Source: Drosophila miranda (taxonomy: Eukaryota; Arthropoda; Insecta; Diptera; Drosophilidae). From it: a stretch of DNA of 64,000 nt. Numbering within the stretch: position 1 is the first letter of the stretch; every line of letters starts with the position of its first letter. Made by a program: the position numbers and the translations under genes. Of the stretch, positions 39,701 to 50,666 are shown one piece after another. Under the pieces are notes generated by a model. That model saw only the letters and a program-made list of their open reading frames with translations. It made no database searches and was not told the DNA's origin. The stretch is taken from positions 20,711,657-20,775,656 of the forward strand of contig NC_046674.1 in NCBI RefSeq assembly GCF_003369915.1, written 5' to 3'.

Positions 39701-41271
39701 GCAAGGGATGAGCTGGAGAAGATTGCTGTTGCTGCCGCACTCACGGTCGCAATCGCAGTTGTAGTCGCAGTCGCCGTAGCTTGTTCAGGTGACACGCAAT
39801 GGCCAACGCCAAAGGACTGGCCAAAGACCTGGCCATGGCTATCATAAAATCATAACTATATTTGGTACATAAAATTTTGCATACATCTTCTGGGCAAACA
39901 AATTGCCAGCCCCGCCCTCCTACCCCACCATCGGTTGACACTAACGGTCGCGTCGATAAATTCGCTGTGGAAATTTCATTAATTGCTTGGGGTGGGTGGA
40001 GGGGTGGGGTGTGTTGGATCCCGGGCAGGTGTAACAACGTCTGCAGATGGCACTGCTTCGCAGTGGAGCCAGCATGCAATGCGCTGTTTGCCATAAAAAA
40101 TATTTGCCGCCTTAATGTGAGTGGCTTATAAATTTGTGCACAACCCATTCCATATATGGAAGCAGGGACGACGGAACCCAGCCGGACCGGGAGCCACGGG
40201 GCAGTTGTACCTAACTGTTTGTGTGGTTAGACGCCAGACCTAGTTGGTTGCTGCTTGGGTGTGTCCCGATAGGTGTGTGTCTATCTGTGTGTGTGGCATG
40301 ATGTGGTTGCTTTGTTCAGAAGCATTCAAATATGGAATGCAGCAGGCACTTGAACATTGGATAAAATTCTTCATCCAAGACCTCCATGGTGCCCTGCACC
40401 CAAACCCCTGCTATAGACTGATTGTTCCTACAGAATCTTAATTTCCAAGAATTTTTTAGCATTAAAACCAGGTAGCATATAGTCGGACATGTACCTACAT
40501 TATATGCTTAAGATTATTAAGATCAGTCATTCGCTTTGACCATATAATCTTTTAATCCTAATCCTTCGATTAGATTGCGAAAAACATGTTTGATGAATAC
40601 CTATTAAGAGAGAGAGAAAGAAAAAGGCTTGATCGACAATTGAAGTATATTCCACATGTATTCCACCAGTTGACTTTCGATTTTAATTTACATTTAATTT
40701 ATTTTGATTTGCACTCTACACAATTGCTTGAACATTTCGTGCATTTCGTGTTAGCCTAAGGGGGGCAGGGTCATGAAAGACTAACGACAAACTAAATGCA
40801 TTAGCTTAATCGTAATATACATATGCATGGCCACATTGAATTGAATCGAGCTTGAGCGGCTCGAACAACAACACAAAGCACTCTTCCGTCCGTTCTGGCA
40901 AGACTAATTACAAATCGAATTCAACTTTGGCTGGCTTACATACTTAGGTTTCTGTTGGATAACAAATATTGCATCAAAATATTAGATAATATCTATACTA
41001 AGCTTAACTCTACAGTCCGCAAAGGGACCATGATCAGGATCAGGGTTTCAGGATTAACTTTTTCAAAATATACTCCTATTTGGTGGCTGCAAAGGTTCGA
41101 CTAAATTAGTTACTAAATGGTAAATGGTAAACATCTTTGGGTTAAAACATTTGGTTGGTTTTCGTTCTACAACTTTGGGTTACTAAGCTCTAAATCAAAT
41201 GGCAAGAACTATTCCTAAAAATCCTTCTCGTTCGTCTCCTTTTATGGCACACTTTCCTATCTTCCTGATTT

Positions 41272-42964
41272 CTATTTCTGTTTCATATACATGGTGGCAA
41301 TCTTGTCGAGAATGGTGGTGATGGAGAGCAACTCTTCACTGAATTTCTTCATGGTAGGGGCCGGCACAATCCACTTGAGGAACTCCTCCACATTCAGAAG
41401 GAGCCTGGCCAGGGGCGTTAGCTTGGCATCGTCGTGCGTGGGACGCTGGGCCAGCTTCAGTGAGGCAATGATGACATTATCAATCAGCCGCTTCTCGTAG
41501 CCCAATTGACGCAGCTTCTGGGCAGAGCTTATTTTTTTGAGGATCACGGCCATGTTGAAGCGGATGGTGGAGAGAACCAGGGCATCATCTGACTGACTGT
41601 CCGTATTATCCCCTTCAACTGCCGGACACTTGGCACACTGCTCGGCATGCGCCTGCAGCTCCACCTTGATCTTGAAGAACTCATGGCACCCATCGCACAT
41701 ATACGGCTTTTGCTGTTTGTGTATCTTCTTCATATGGTTCTTGAGATGCGCCAACTGCGAGAAGGCCACCTCATCCGCGCATAGCTGGCAGCGGAATGGT
41801 TTCTCACCCGTATGCTTGCGTATGTGGAGCTTGAGCACGCTGGAGTGGGCAAACGTCTGGTGACAGATCTGCAAAAGAACGAGAAGCTATTTAGATATCG
41901 ATCTTAAGTGGGACTCGCATAACCATGACTTACACGACACTGGTATGGCCTCTCCCCCGTGTGCATCCTCATGTGGACGTTGTACTGAGACTTTTGGGTA
42001 AAGTACGAATTGCACACCTCACACACATGGGTCTTGATAGCCGCATGCTTCAGCATATGGGTGGCTAGGTCCTCGTCGGGCTCTATGCTTTTGTGGCAGA
42101 TTTCGCACTCGAACTGCGTGAGCTTGTGATGCTTCTGGTTGATGTGGGCGCGCAGGGCCAGCTCATTGGCAAACTGATTCTCGCAGATGCTGCACCGGTG
42201 CTCCATGCCCTGCTCGTGGCGCATCATATGTACTCGCAGATTGGCATTCGTTGAGAAACTGGCGGAGCATTTGGTGCAGTTGAATTGCTGTATACACGTC
42301 TTATGATGGGATACCATGTGTTGTTGTAGCTGGATGTGTAGACAGGACAGCAGATATGAAAGATCTTTTAGCGTTGGTTTTGCTCTACTGCACTTACCTG
42401 TCCTCCCCTAGCAAATCGCTTGTCGCAGATGGGACACTGGTACGGCTTCTCCCCCGAGTGGAGGCGCATATGCAACCTCAGACGCTCCTTGAGGGCAAAC
42501 GATTTTGGGCACTCGGCGCAGACGAACTGCTTCTTGTGCTCATGGGCGGTGGTTATGTGGTTCTTCAGGTTTACCGCCTGGCGATAGCACTTGCCGCAGT
42601 CCGCGCACTTGTGCGGCCGTTCGTCCGAGTGGATGAGCAAGTGGCGCTGCAGATCTGTCTTGCCCCCAAACTCTTTGGAGCAATGGCTGCACACGTGCTG
42701 CTTGCGGCGCCCTGGGTCTGACTTGCGCGTGGACTTCTTGGGCGCGGGCTGCACATAGTCCGCATCCTTCGAGTCCTGCTCGGTGTCTTCCTCTGCGTAC
42801 GCATCCTGCAGACTGGTGAGGCTGCTCTTCCTGCGCTTAATGAGCTTCGTCGAGGAGGTGGGCGAGGAGCCCCGCGCCGCCGGCGGCGATGACAATGAGA
42901 TCCCGCTGTCGGTAAGCAGGGACACGGCATCCTCCTTGGAGAGACTGCGACGGCTGCGCACCAT
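41272..42964 (-). CDS. CG11247: C2H2 zinc-finger protein, eleven fingers
   Basis: Three exons: 42398-42964, 41934-42329 and 41272-41868, with GTAAGT donors and CAG acceptors, all phase 0, giving 519 residues. The start ATG at 42962-42964 has context CAAAATGG. The N-terminal 80 residues are Ser-rich, acidic and basic in turn, with no ZAD domain. Eleven fingers follow (HVCSHC, HKCADC, FVCAEC, YQCPIC, FNCTKC, HRCSIC, FECEIC, HVCEVC, YQCRIC, FRCQLC, YMCDGC), several joined by the TGEKP-type linker. The last finger ends HAEQC instead of His-His. Introns cut fingers 4 and 9. A roughly 105-residue helical C-terminal region ends at TMYMKQK-like sequence, probably an interaction domain. It is presumably a nuclear DNA-binding regulator; target sites are unknown. 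The symbol comes from recalled adjacency to Rpb8 (CG11246). Confidence 0.9.
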
Positions 42965-43365
42965 TTTGAGGTTAGTTATTTACTGATATCTAGGGCTTTG
43001 CTTGGACACCGGCACCAGCTTTTCTAAGTTTACGGTTCGGGGTTATTAATATTTCTACGATGTACTTGTGGTATTTTTATTTGTCTTTATTTGTTTTTGG
43101 TTTCGATACTCTTAGGATAGATCCCAAACACCTTTGGATTAGTTTAGATGGAGTCTAGCAGATGGGCTGTAAAAGAGTTGAGAGTTGTTATTGCTTGCGA
43201 TCGTAATGCGTAATGCGGAATACAGAGACACGCGGACACACGCGGACACAAAGCGAACAATCATCAAAAGCGGACAGAAATACTAACAGTAACTGAAACA
43301 GAAACCGACGAGCGAAGAGTGAAAGAGAAAAAAAAACAGAAAACAGAACTTCCAGCTGTGTCAAT

Positions 43366-43584
43366 ACTGATAAGAGCTAGGAAAGTTGTACGCTCTTTTG
43401 CTTTTATTTTGATCACTTTATCATCTGGTTTTTCCAGAGAACTTTCCACAACAATTCCAGTTTGCTTTCTCAATCTTTTGTTTGCGAGGGAGGCGACAGA
43501 CGGATCCCCAGAAATATGTATGATACAGAGAGTAATAATACTCGAGCAATAAGACCTCGGGGAAGCAAGGCAATAACTGATAAG
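43366..43584 (+). promoter_or_regulatory. Repeated ACTGATAAG (GATA-factor) motifs
   Basis: Two identical 9-mers, at 43366-43374 and 43576-43584, lie 210 bp apart, with a third GATAAG nearby. They match the TGATAAG consensus known for fly GATA factors. Function is inferred from the motif only. Confidence 0.35.
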
Positions 43585-45092
43585 GCGCTCTGACTGTACG
43601 GCTGCCGATAAGACTTCGCGCACAAACCACACATGCTCACTCACACAAGAAGCTATAGATAGTCTCTATAGATAGTCCGTCTCACTTTTTGTTCTTGCAA
43701 CCTGAGGCGTCTGTCTGCTCCCGAAGGCAGCGGAGTTTTCAATGAAAATGGAAGCAGAGCACAAAGAAAATGTACTCGTACTCGTAGTCTGGGCAGACGA
43801 TGACCCTGCAGCAGTTAGCAGAAATTAAACATCTGGCAAACAGATTGGGTTGGTTCCTCAGGAACCCTCATTTCCTACCCCCCGGTACGGCGGGGTAATG
43901 CTTCATTAAAGCCGCACCCGTGTCGAAAACAACTCACTCGAAAACTTTATAGACTCCCTCCCATTATATGTATGTAAGTTCCCCTTCCTTCCCCATTGCA
44001 CACCGATGGAGAGCCGATGAGACCGAGCCGTTGACAAAAGCAAATTAAAGCTAGAGAATCCAGAGCTGAAACTGAAAATTGGAACTGAAAGAGAACGCGG
44101 AAAAAGCACGAACGACAGCGAAAATCACACAAAAAAGCGAAAATAAAGAAGTGAATACATAACAACAACAGTTTTGTAATGCTAAATAGACGATGTCGCG
44201 TGGGGGTTATTGGGGAGGGGGGATTGCATGGGAGGGGGAGGTCAGCGTTGAAGTCTTTTGTAGTCGACAGTCCCGTCCCGTCCCGTCCCTGGAGGTACGA
44301 GATCCCACGACGAGTCAACAGTTTTCTTGGGACCTCTTCGTTGGTTTGTTAGTAGTTTCCAGCACCACAAAAGCATTACATGCAATCGAATTAAGAAGTA
44401 CAGATGTTTCGTATACATACGAATCCGGGGTACATACATACATACATCACCATCACCATTACTAGTACCAATCAGTCTTGGACTTACCCTCATCCCCATT
44501 GGGAAAAAGCTAACGAGCAGATTGACATCGGAGACCTTGCACACCTCGCTTGGGGCTAGCCACCATGTGTGCTACATTCTCGCGACGGGCACTTGCAGTT
44601 CATTTGTTTATAATTTCAACGCCCATCAAAGAGTGTACGTACTTTTCGCGTTCCGTCCGCACCGCGTTCTAATCCTAGAGCCTTTCAAGAATAACCATCT
44701 TGCCCTCTGCGGATAGTCCTAGGCCACGCACGAGGTCAGACAATGCAAGATGGTTGCTGATTTGTTTAATTCAAATAAAAATAATAGTTTTTTTGGTGGT
44801 GTTTTCGTTGTGCTTAGAGTTAGGGATGTGTGGCAAGGAATTTACGGTCACACCTTGAGCTTAGAGATGGGATATTTTTATAGCTGCTTCTGAAATAATA
44901 AAAAACAATTAAGCATTATGAATGGAATGGGATAAATTAATGCATCAATCTATTTCCGAATATAAATTATATGAAAGTTTTGCTGATTTCTCTGATTTAT
45001 TCCGATACAGCGCAAACATTTATGGATTATTTGCAAACGCGGTCACTAGTATTGTTAATTTCAAAATCCGAGTTCCGCTTATCGCACAAAAG

Positions 45093-45100
45093 TATCGATA
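45093..45100. promoter_or_regulatory. DRE (DREF site) upstream of Rpb8
   Basis: Perfect palindromic TATCGATA, the DREF-binding element typical of constitutive fly promoters, about 280 bp upstream of the Rpb8 ATG. A weaker ATCGATAT lies near 45156. Confidence 0.6.
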
Positions 45101-45307
45101 TTGATACTTTCTTCAACAAATATCTCCTGGAAATATATTATCAACAAAAAAATAAATCGATATATTTTAGCATCCCTGCTGATTTAGAAACACGCGCAAA
45201 TAATAAATATACAAGTAAAGAATAAATAAAAACAGCACCTGGGACCTGTTAAGGTAGTAGCTGCCACCGAAGTATAAAACACCTATAAGGCCAAACAAAG
45301 ACACAAG

Positions 45308-45821
<514 letters not shown>

Positions 45822-45955
45822 GCTTACTCGTTGCATACCCAATTACTGTTCCAATTTAAAGGTTAGACATAAACAACAGACTTTATTAATTACAGAACTT
45901 GTCAGCTGTATCATTGGGGCACTCTGCTCTCATTCAGAATAGTAAATGATGTGTG

Positions 45956-46633
45956 CTAATGCCTGGCTGGCCTCCTGAATGGAGCGTTCACAATCAAGCG
46001 CGCTGGTCGTGGCCGGAAGGGAGTGCGGCGGTCTACAAAGGGCAGTGCCAACTGAGTCGAGGGAAAAACCGCGTGTCCTTGAATGCCATTGACAATTTTG
46101 GCTTGCTTCCTTTGTGGGCGTGCTGTCAGCTTGGCCGGTCGACGTTGTGGCGTCAGCAGGGCGGGGCGAAGCGGACGGAAGGCGGCCAAACGGCTCAGCA
46201 AAGGCAGAACGAACTGTGCCTGAGGTGGCAACGGCAGGCTGGCTAGATTTATGATGGCTGCACTCTGGGGCAGGCTGTTGGCACTGTCATCGTTGGCTGC
46301 TTGGTCTGGTGGACCGTAAGTCTGATCTGGGGGTCCATAAACCTCATCTGGGGGTCCATAGACCTCAGCTGGTGGTCCATAAACCTCGGCTGGTGGTCCA
46401 TAAGTGTCATCAGGCTGAGGAAACACGGCCGCCTCCTCCGTGGGCAACTCGAATGGTGGATCGGGCACGAAACCCGCCGGTGGATATGGCGCCGCATCCT
46501 CTTGTCTCTGCAATATTAATGGCAATGATCTTCCCTTTGCGGGCCCAGGAAACCTCAACTGCGTCGCGTCTCCCGACTCCAGGCAGGTGGCTGCAGAAAG
46601 GCACAGTGCGACAAGATAAAGATAACCAAACAT
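45956..46633 (-). CDS. Secreted YGPP-repeat protein (225 aa)
   Basis: Single exon from ATG at 46631-46633, just downstream of a TATA motif. A longer in-frame extension upstream lacks an ATG and runs across the promoter, so it is rejected. Order: signal peptide (1-18), a short linker ending LQRQEDA, the family signature PYPPAGFVPDPPFELPTE (49-66), five YGPP units spaced seven residues apart (78-108; AEV, AEV, DEV, DQT, DQ linkers), an Asp/Asn/Ser patch, then a long basic Pro/Arg-rich tail with RRPAKLTARPQRK. There are no cysteines after the signal peptide. It is probably an extracellular structural or matrix protein; the function is unknown. AATAAA (minus, 45882-45887) lies 69 bp after the stop. 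It resembles the neighbours at 46931 and 49655 most. Confidence 0.88.
   Translation of the reverse strand: MFGYLYLVALCLSAATCLESGDATQLRFPGPAKGRSLPLILQRQEDAAPYPPAGFVPDPPFELPTEEAAVFPQPDDTYGPPAEVYGPPAEVYGPPDEVYGPPDQTYGPPDQAANDDSANSLPQSAAIINLASLPLPPQAQFVLPLLSRLAAFRPLRPALLTPQRRPAKLTARPQRKQAKIVNGIQGHAVFPSTQLALPFVDRRTPFRPRPARLIVNAPFRRPARH
46304..46406 (-). repeat. 21-bp coding tandem repeat (YGPP units)
   Basis: Five near-identical 21-bp units encode YGPPAEV-type heptapeptides. They differ mostly at third positions and in the linker, consistent with recent slippage or unequal exchange. Confidence 0.85.
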
Positions 46634-46680
46634 TTTGCTGTCCCAGCTTGAACTGCTGGTTGGTCTGGCCCATTGGCGCC

Positions 46681-46688
46681 TATAAATA
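46681..46688 (-). promoter_or_regulatory. TATA box for the gene at 45956-46633
   Basis: TATTTATA on the minus strand, 48 bp before the ATG, which implies a very short 5' UTR of about 20 nt. Confidence 0.6.
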
Positions 46689-46930
46689 CCTCGAGTTAGC
46701 CTTGGGGTCTGCCCAATCAATTGCCCCAAAGTGACAACGAGGCCGATGACTTATACGGCGAGTCCAAATGTTACGTGCCCAAAGAGGCGATGACTAAAGC
46801 AGGTGTAACCCATAGATACGTACTATTATGAAAATATGTTTATTACAACAATTTTGTGAGTAGCATAGTGGTAGCAGAAGAAGCATTATTCTTTATAATA
46901 TGTATTGTAACTCTGAAATGTTGAAAGGTT

Positions 46931-47521
46931 TCACCAACTGCGACGAAGGATTAATCGTTGGGGAACAGGTTGCTCACGGCGGCGACCCTGTGGAAAGCGC
47001 TGGTAGAGTCGTGCCGACTGGACAGACTGTGGCTGATCGAGAGACGAGGAGAGAGCAATGACAGTGCCATCATCGGACACTTGAACCAGGACCTCCTCCT
47101 CTTCATCCTCTGCTGGTTGCTGCTTGGCATCTCCCAAAGCCTCATCGTCGACAGGAGGAATGTCATCGGTTTCGATGGGGTACTCTGGCTGATCTTCGGG
47201 CTGCGGCTCCTGTTCAGGCTCCACATCTACAGTAGCCGGTGGTCCGTAGGTATTATCCGGAGGGCCATATGTGTTATCCGGAGGTCCATAGGTATTATCT
47301 GGAGGCAGATAAGTCACATCCGGCTTAGCGGTAGAGCTGGGGAGATCGAACGGAACCTCGGGTGTGACGCCCGCCTCTGGATACCCTGTAGGAGTTGGAC
47401 TGGCCGGGGCCTGAGCCTGTACCTGTCGAGCGGAGAATCTCCGACGCAGTGGCTCAGCTGTGCTTAAAGCCATTAGGCTCAAGAGCAGAATAAAGGCGGT
47501 GGCAGAGCTGGGTTTGATCAT
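46931..47521 (-). CDS. Secreted YGPP-repeat protein with acidic domain (196 aa)
   Basis: Single exon with ATG at 47519-47521. Order: signal peptide (1-22), basic segment LRRRFSARQ (25-33), signature YPEAGVTPEVPFDLP (47-61), YLPP and three DNTYGPP units (71-95), and an acidic Glu/Asp/Pro region (98-143; runs of DEEEEE). The basic tail RRREQPVPQRLILRRSW is like that of the gene at 49655 (RRPVPEKLRS). The RRR before SARQ could be a furin-type cleavage point (inferred). The charge split, an acidic middle with a basic end, suggests polyelectrolyte behaviour in an extracellular matrix. It lies in the same orientation as the previous family member, about 300 bp away. A minus-strand AATAAA lies at 46839-46844. 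Confidence 0.88.
   Translation of the reverse strand: MIKPSSATAFILLLSLMALSTAEPLRRRFSARQVQAQAPASPTPTGYPEAGVTPEVPFDLPSSTAKPDVTYLPPDNTYGPPDNTYGPPDNTYGPPATVDVEPEQEPQPEDQPEYPIETDDIPPVDDEALGDAKQQPAEDEEEEVLVQVSDDGTVIALSSSLDQPQSVQSARLYQRFPQGRRREQPVPQRLILRRSW
47236..47312 (-). repeat. 21-bp coding repeat (DNTYGPP units)
   Basis: Three units encode DNTYGPP, preceded by a diverged YLPP unit. The heptad spacing is the same as in the gene at 45956 but the linker is different. Confidence 0.8.
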
Positions 47522-47569
47522 TTCGATTGCTGATTGACTTGTGTTCTGACTTCCACCATGGAGTTGGCT

Positions 47570-47577
47570 TATTTATA
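47570..47577 (-). promoter_or_regulatory. TATA box for the gene at 46931-47521
   Basis: Perfect TATAAATA on the minus strand, 49-56 bp before the ATG. Confidence 0.75.
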
Positions 47578-49550
47578 GTCCCCGACCGGGGAACCTGGTA
47601 GAGTTCTGTTATAATTTATGCTCGTCACTTTCGATTTGTAGGCCTCTGAATTCTCTGCTGGGTTCCCGATCCCGGCAAAGCTTTGATTATGTTGCTACGA
47701 TCGGCGGCGATGTGATTTCTACCTTAATGCTCGATACGTGACCCTTTTCCCAATTGGAATTCCCAATGCTATGGCTACGATTCCCTGCCCCCACTTCGGG
47801 CCTCGTTAACACTCACTCGCCTGGGGACTTGGGGTCGGTCGTTATCAAAATTGTAGTTTGTTGGTGTGTTTGGGTTCTTGGCCATTCATAATTTCATTTG
47901 TATTTTTTGAACTCATATGAAATTAAATCAACTATGAATATTACCCAATCAGAATGGATAAAAATGGGCACGTTTCAACCATGGCCTAATGTACATACGA
48001 GTGGAAGTGGGAGTACGATTACGAGTATATAAATATTCATTTTTGAAATCAAGGTCTCCGAAAATAGGAATTTAGCAAGTGTTAAGACAACATTTACTTT
48101 ATTACGTGTATCTTTAAACCTATTGTGTTTCACGGATACAATTAAATTAGTACCATTATTATGACTTTAGGATGCGATGCCAGCCTTGAACATACTTTTT
48201 GTGTAGTATTATGTATATATTTGTAAAGGGTATAAAGAAGGCATCTCCTGCCCCCTTAAACAGATCAGAAAACATTCGGACTTGTTTTTGCATTTATTGG
48301 TTGTGAAACCATTCAGCTATTGTAATGAAGATTAGAAGGAGATTATACAATTGCCTCCATATAGTATGGTGTCCATATCTGCAAGAGCTTATATTTCGCT
48401 TTTCTGTGCACAACTTGCCCACGAATTCCAAAGCAAAAGTATATACATACATATACTCAGTTAATATACATACATATTTGTATATAATTTATGTAACACT
48501 GCGCACTCTGCACGAAAAAGAGTGAGATAGGGAGAGTGAAAGAGTGAGCGCGTGGAAGGGAGCAGCATAGCCACTGCAAATATACATACATATTCGTTCG
48601 TTCTGGCTATAAGAGTGATCTGTTCCGATACAGATTCAAAAAATTGCTACATTTTGATATTTTTAATGATTCTGGTTAATGGTTTTGTGGTTGCAACAGA
48701 TTGTGTTGGCGGAAGGAGAAGTCACAGGAGTCTATCGATTCGTTTACTGATGCTGATCAGGAATATATGTATATTGTATATACTTTGTGGGGTCGGAAAA
48801 GCTTCATTCTGGGTGTTACACACATCCACTGCCACCACAAAACTAATATATCCCTAGACTCCCTAGTATATTATACAATTCCCTGCATACGTTAATTAGG
48901 TTTTACACTTAATATTTAAGTCTTAAATAGTCTTCGACACACATATTGATCAACACGCAGCAGATTCGCAAAATTGTATTCAAGCGCAACGCTCCCATAA
49001 ACTCTACTCTGAAAAATAATGTCAGTATAATAAAACTATTTTTCTATGGACTTTTAACCGTAGCTTCTAACTGACGAACGTAAATGAATTATATTCCAAC
49101 AATTCAAGCAAACTGCTGACTTCATTTTTTAATGGCCTTATGATATTAAGTGAACACAGTCACATGTTTCGCAGTGCTTTTGTGTGCGTAGACCGCAGGC
49201 AAAACGGAACATTGCATTGGCGCCAACCATTTTTATACAGGTGTTCTATGCACATAATATCGGGCCATGCCGACTCACTGCCTGGTTGAAACTGACAACT
49301 GAAAAAACAGAGATAGCCTTATGGGAAAAGCATGCAGTGAGAGCGAGAAATATATTGTAGAAGCGTCAGCTCGGCTGTCCAGCTGAGAGCAGCGCTGATC
49401 GATTGCTAGACTTTTTACATCCAATTTGTAACAAATAATGCCTCAGTTCTTCGACTGATAGGGTAATGCTCAACATAATCTTCTCTTTACCCTTCTCTCA
49501 ACCCAAAAGAATTTCTTACATAGTTGTTTTAAAATACTCAACAATTACTT
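47578..49550. other. Intergenic DNA with a DINE-1 fragment
   Basis: A 2-kb gap between two minus-strand family members. Apart from the mobile fragment at 48490-48880 and short TACATA repeats (48440-48485), nothing coding is seen. Confidence 0.55.
48490..48880 (-). mobile_element. Truncated second DINE-1-like fragment
   Basis: Shares the block CTGATGCTGATCAGGAATAT, then TTTGTGGGGTCGGAAAAGC and TTACACACATCCACT with 1755-1840, and the GGCTATAAGAGTGATCTG-type block with 570-610. It has the same orientation as the first copy. The internal repeat modules and AT array are missing, so it is a short, old remnant. Confidence 0.6.
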
Positions 49551-49654
49551 GATTATTTATTATTCAACAATAAATCCTAATGTGTAATCCTAATGCTTCC
49601 ATTGGGTACGATTCGGATAAAAAAAAAGTCCTTGAAAAAAAAATACTCCACGCC

Positions 49655-50200
49655 TCAGATGGTGTACACCAAAACAGGCCTGGAGCGTACGATCTGTGCT
49701 GAGCGAAGCTTCTCCGGCACTGGACGGCGACTGCGGAGGCGGCCGTTGCGTGGCTGGATCAGACTGGCGGGAATGGGCTCGGCAGCTAAGGCATCATCAA
49801 CTGCGGCCTGATCCGCTGGAGCAGCATCAGCAGGTGGTCCATAGGTGTTGTCCGGCTCGGCGGGTGGTCCGTATGTGTTGTCCGGCTCGGCAGGGGGTCC
49901 GTACGTGTTGTCCGGCTCGGCGGGCGGGCCATATGTCAGATCTGGCTGGGCCTCTGTCTCCGTGGGCAGGTCAAAGGGCACCTCGGGAGTAATTCCCGCT
50001 GGTGGATAGGGCGCCGAGGCTGGAGTGGGGGCCACATCAAGAGAGGGATCCGCACCAGGTGCCGCTGGGTCCTGCGGTGCCTCTTCCTGGCGAGCCAGCT
50101 GGAAGCGGGATGAGCGGCCGCGGAATCTGGCCGGCTCCGACAGGGCCACTGAGGCAACGACGGCGAGCAGGAGCAGCGAGCAGGTAAACTTGTAGGCCAT
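49655..50200 (-). CDS. Secreted YGPP-repeat protein (181 aa)
   Basis: Single exon with ATG at 50198-50200. Order: signal peptide (1-21), basic segment RFRGRSSRFQLARQEE (25-40), signature PYPPAGITPEVPFDLPTE (64-81), and four YGPP units at 90-123, the first three each followed by AEPDNT at an exact 10-residue period. An Ala/Asp stretch and the basic tail RLRSRRPVPEKLRS then end in VLVYTI. It is the clearest archetype of the local family. No cysteine occurs in the mature part. It was found by reading, not matched to a named protein. A TATA box lies upstream, and the gene is head-to-head with the one at 50719. A minus-strand AATAAA lies at 49556-49561. Confidence 0.9.
   Translation of the reverse strand: MAYKFTCSLLLLAVVASVALSEPARFRGRSSRFQLARQEEAPQDPAAPGADPSLDVAPTPASAPYPPAGITPEVPFDLPTETEAQPDLTYGPPAEPDNTYGPPAEPDNTYGPPAEPDNTYGPPADAAPADQAAVDDALAAEPIPASLIQPRNGRLRSRRPVPEKLRSAQIVRSRPVLVYTI
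49831..49936 (-). repeat. 30-bp coding tandem repeat
   Basis: Three full 30-bp units (49831-49860, 49861-49890, 49891-49920) plus a partial fourth, differing at only a few bases. They encode TYGPPAEPDN. Confidence 0.92.
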
Positions 50201-50255
50201 GTTGAGCTGTTGTCGAGTGATCTTAGAATGTTGTCAGTCAGTTGGCATCGGGGGG

Positions 50256-50263
50256 TTTTTATA
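50256..50263 (-). promoter_or_regulatory. TATA box for the gene at 49655-50200
   Basis: TATAAAAA on the minus strand, 56 bp before the ATG. It faces the divergent TATA box at 50659 about 395 bp away. Confidence 0.75.
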
Positions 50264-50658
50264 CACCGAACTGTTATTTTTGGCCACTCATATTTGGCAC
50301 TCCGAGGGACACCCTTGCGATGGCTTATCGACGTGACAATATTTAGTCAAGGGCCCATGTCTAAGCCATAACAATTGGCTATTAAACATTGCTGGCCACT
50401 TAACTTTGACTTTAGCTGGGCCCAACAGTACATTGGCGGCAGAAGACTTCCCCTGGGTACAATTTTCGATAACAGTTTCCATTGAATTTTCGGCATCGAA
50501 TTTTGAATACCAATCATTTCCCCCTGCGGCTCCACTGCGTGGCGCCTGCTTGGCTTTCAAATAGTCTTTCAGTCAAGTTTCAAGTCTGCTTGATATGCAC
50601 GACGTTGTGGGGCTGGTCTAGAATCGCCTGCGACGGGACGGGGCCACAGTGGGCCAAC

Positions 50659-50666
50659 TATAAAAG
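50659..50666 (+). promoter_or_regulatory. TATA box for the gene at 50719-51276
   Basis: TATAAAAG on the plus strand, 53 bp before the ATG. Confidence 0.78.

Larger units (their letters stand above)
22061..41271. other. 19 kb without a supportable gene
   Basis: This lies between the starts of the receptor gene and the 3' end of the zinc-finger gene, both minus. The part next to 22061 must contain the receptor 5' UTR and promoter. TCAGTT and two GATA-type motifs lie at 22484-22520. Elsewhere I see only short frames, period-6 tracts (22785-22820, 25675-25695, 26700-26735, 28140-28180, 30370-30480, 31290-31335, 36700-36790, 37985-38040, 38815-38960), microsatellites (27568-27615, 33171-33190, 36691-36713), a coding-like relic near 26281-26560, and isolated perfect splice donors at 27746(+), 32677(+) and 39059(-). 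Enhancers, untranslated first exons or a noncoding RNA are the likely content. Confidence 0.5.
42965..45307. other. Intergenic promoter region of zinc-finger gene and Rpb8
   Basis: A divergent intergenic region of about 2.3 kb with no coding exon seen. It holds two ACTGATAAG motifs (43366-43374, 43576-43584), a GATAAG half at about 43606, a motif-1-like CGGTCACACC (44845-44854), GCGGTCACTAG near 45040 and a perfect DRE (45093-45100). The 5' UTR of the zinc-finger gene must start in its left part; that of Rpb8 in its right part. Confidence 0.55.

Noticed and set aside
41868-42398. Zinc-finger gene read as frameshifted or broken
   Set aside because: The three frames join exactly at GTAAGT/CAG introns of 65 and 68 nt, all phase 0, so the gene is intact.
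46634-46729. N-terminal extension of the 45956 gene
   Set aside because: It has no ATG and would run through the TATA box; the signal peptide begins at the ATG at 46633.
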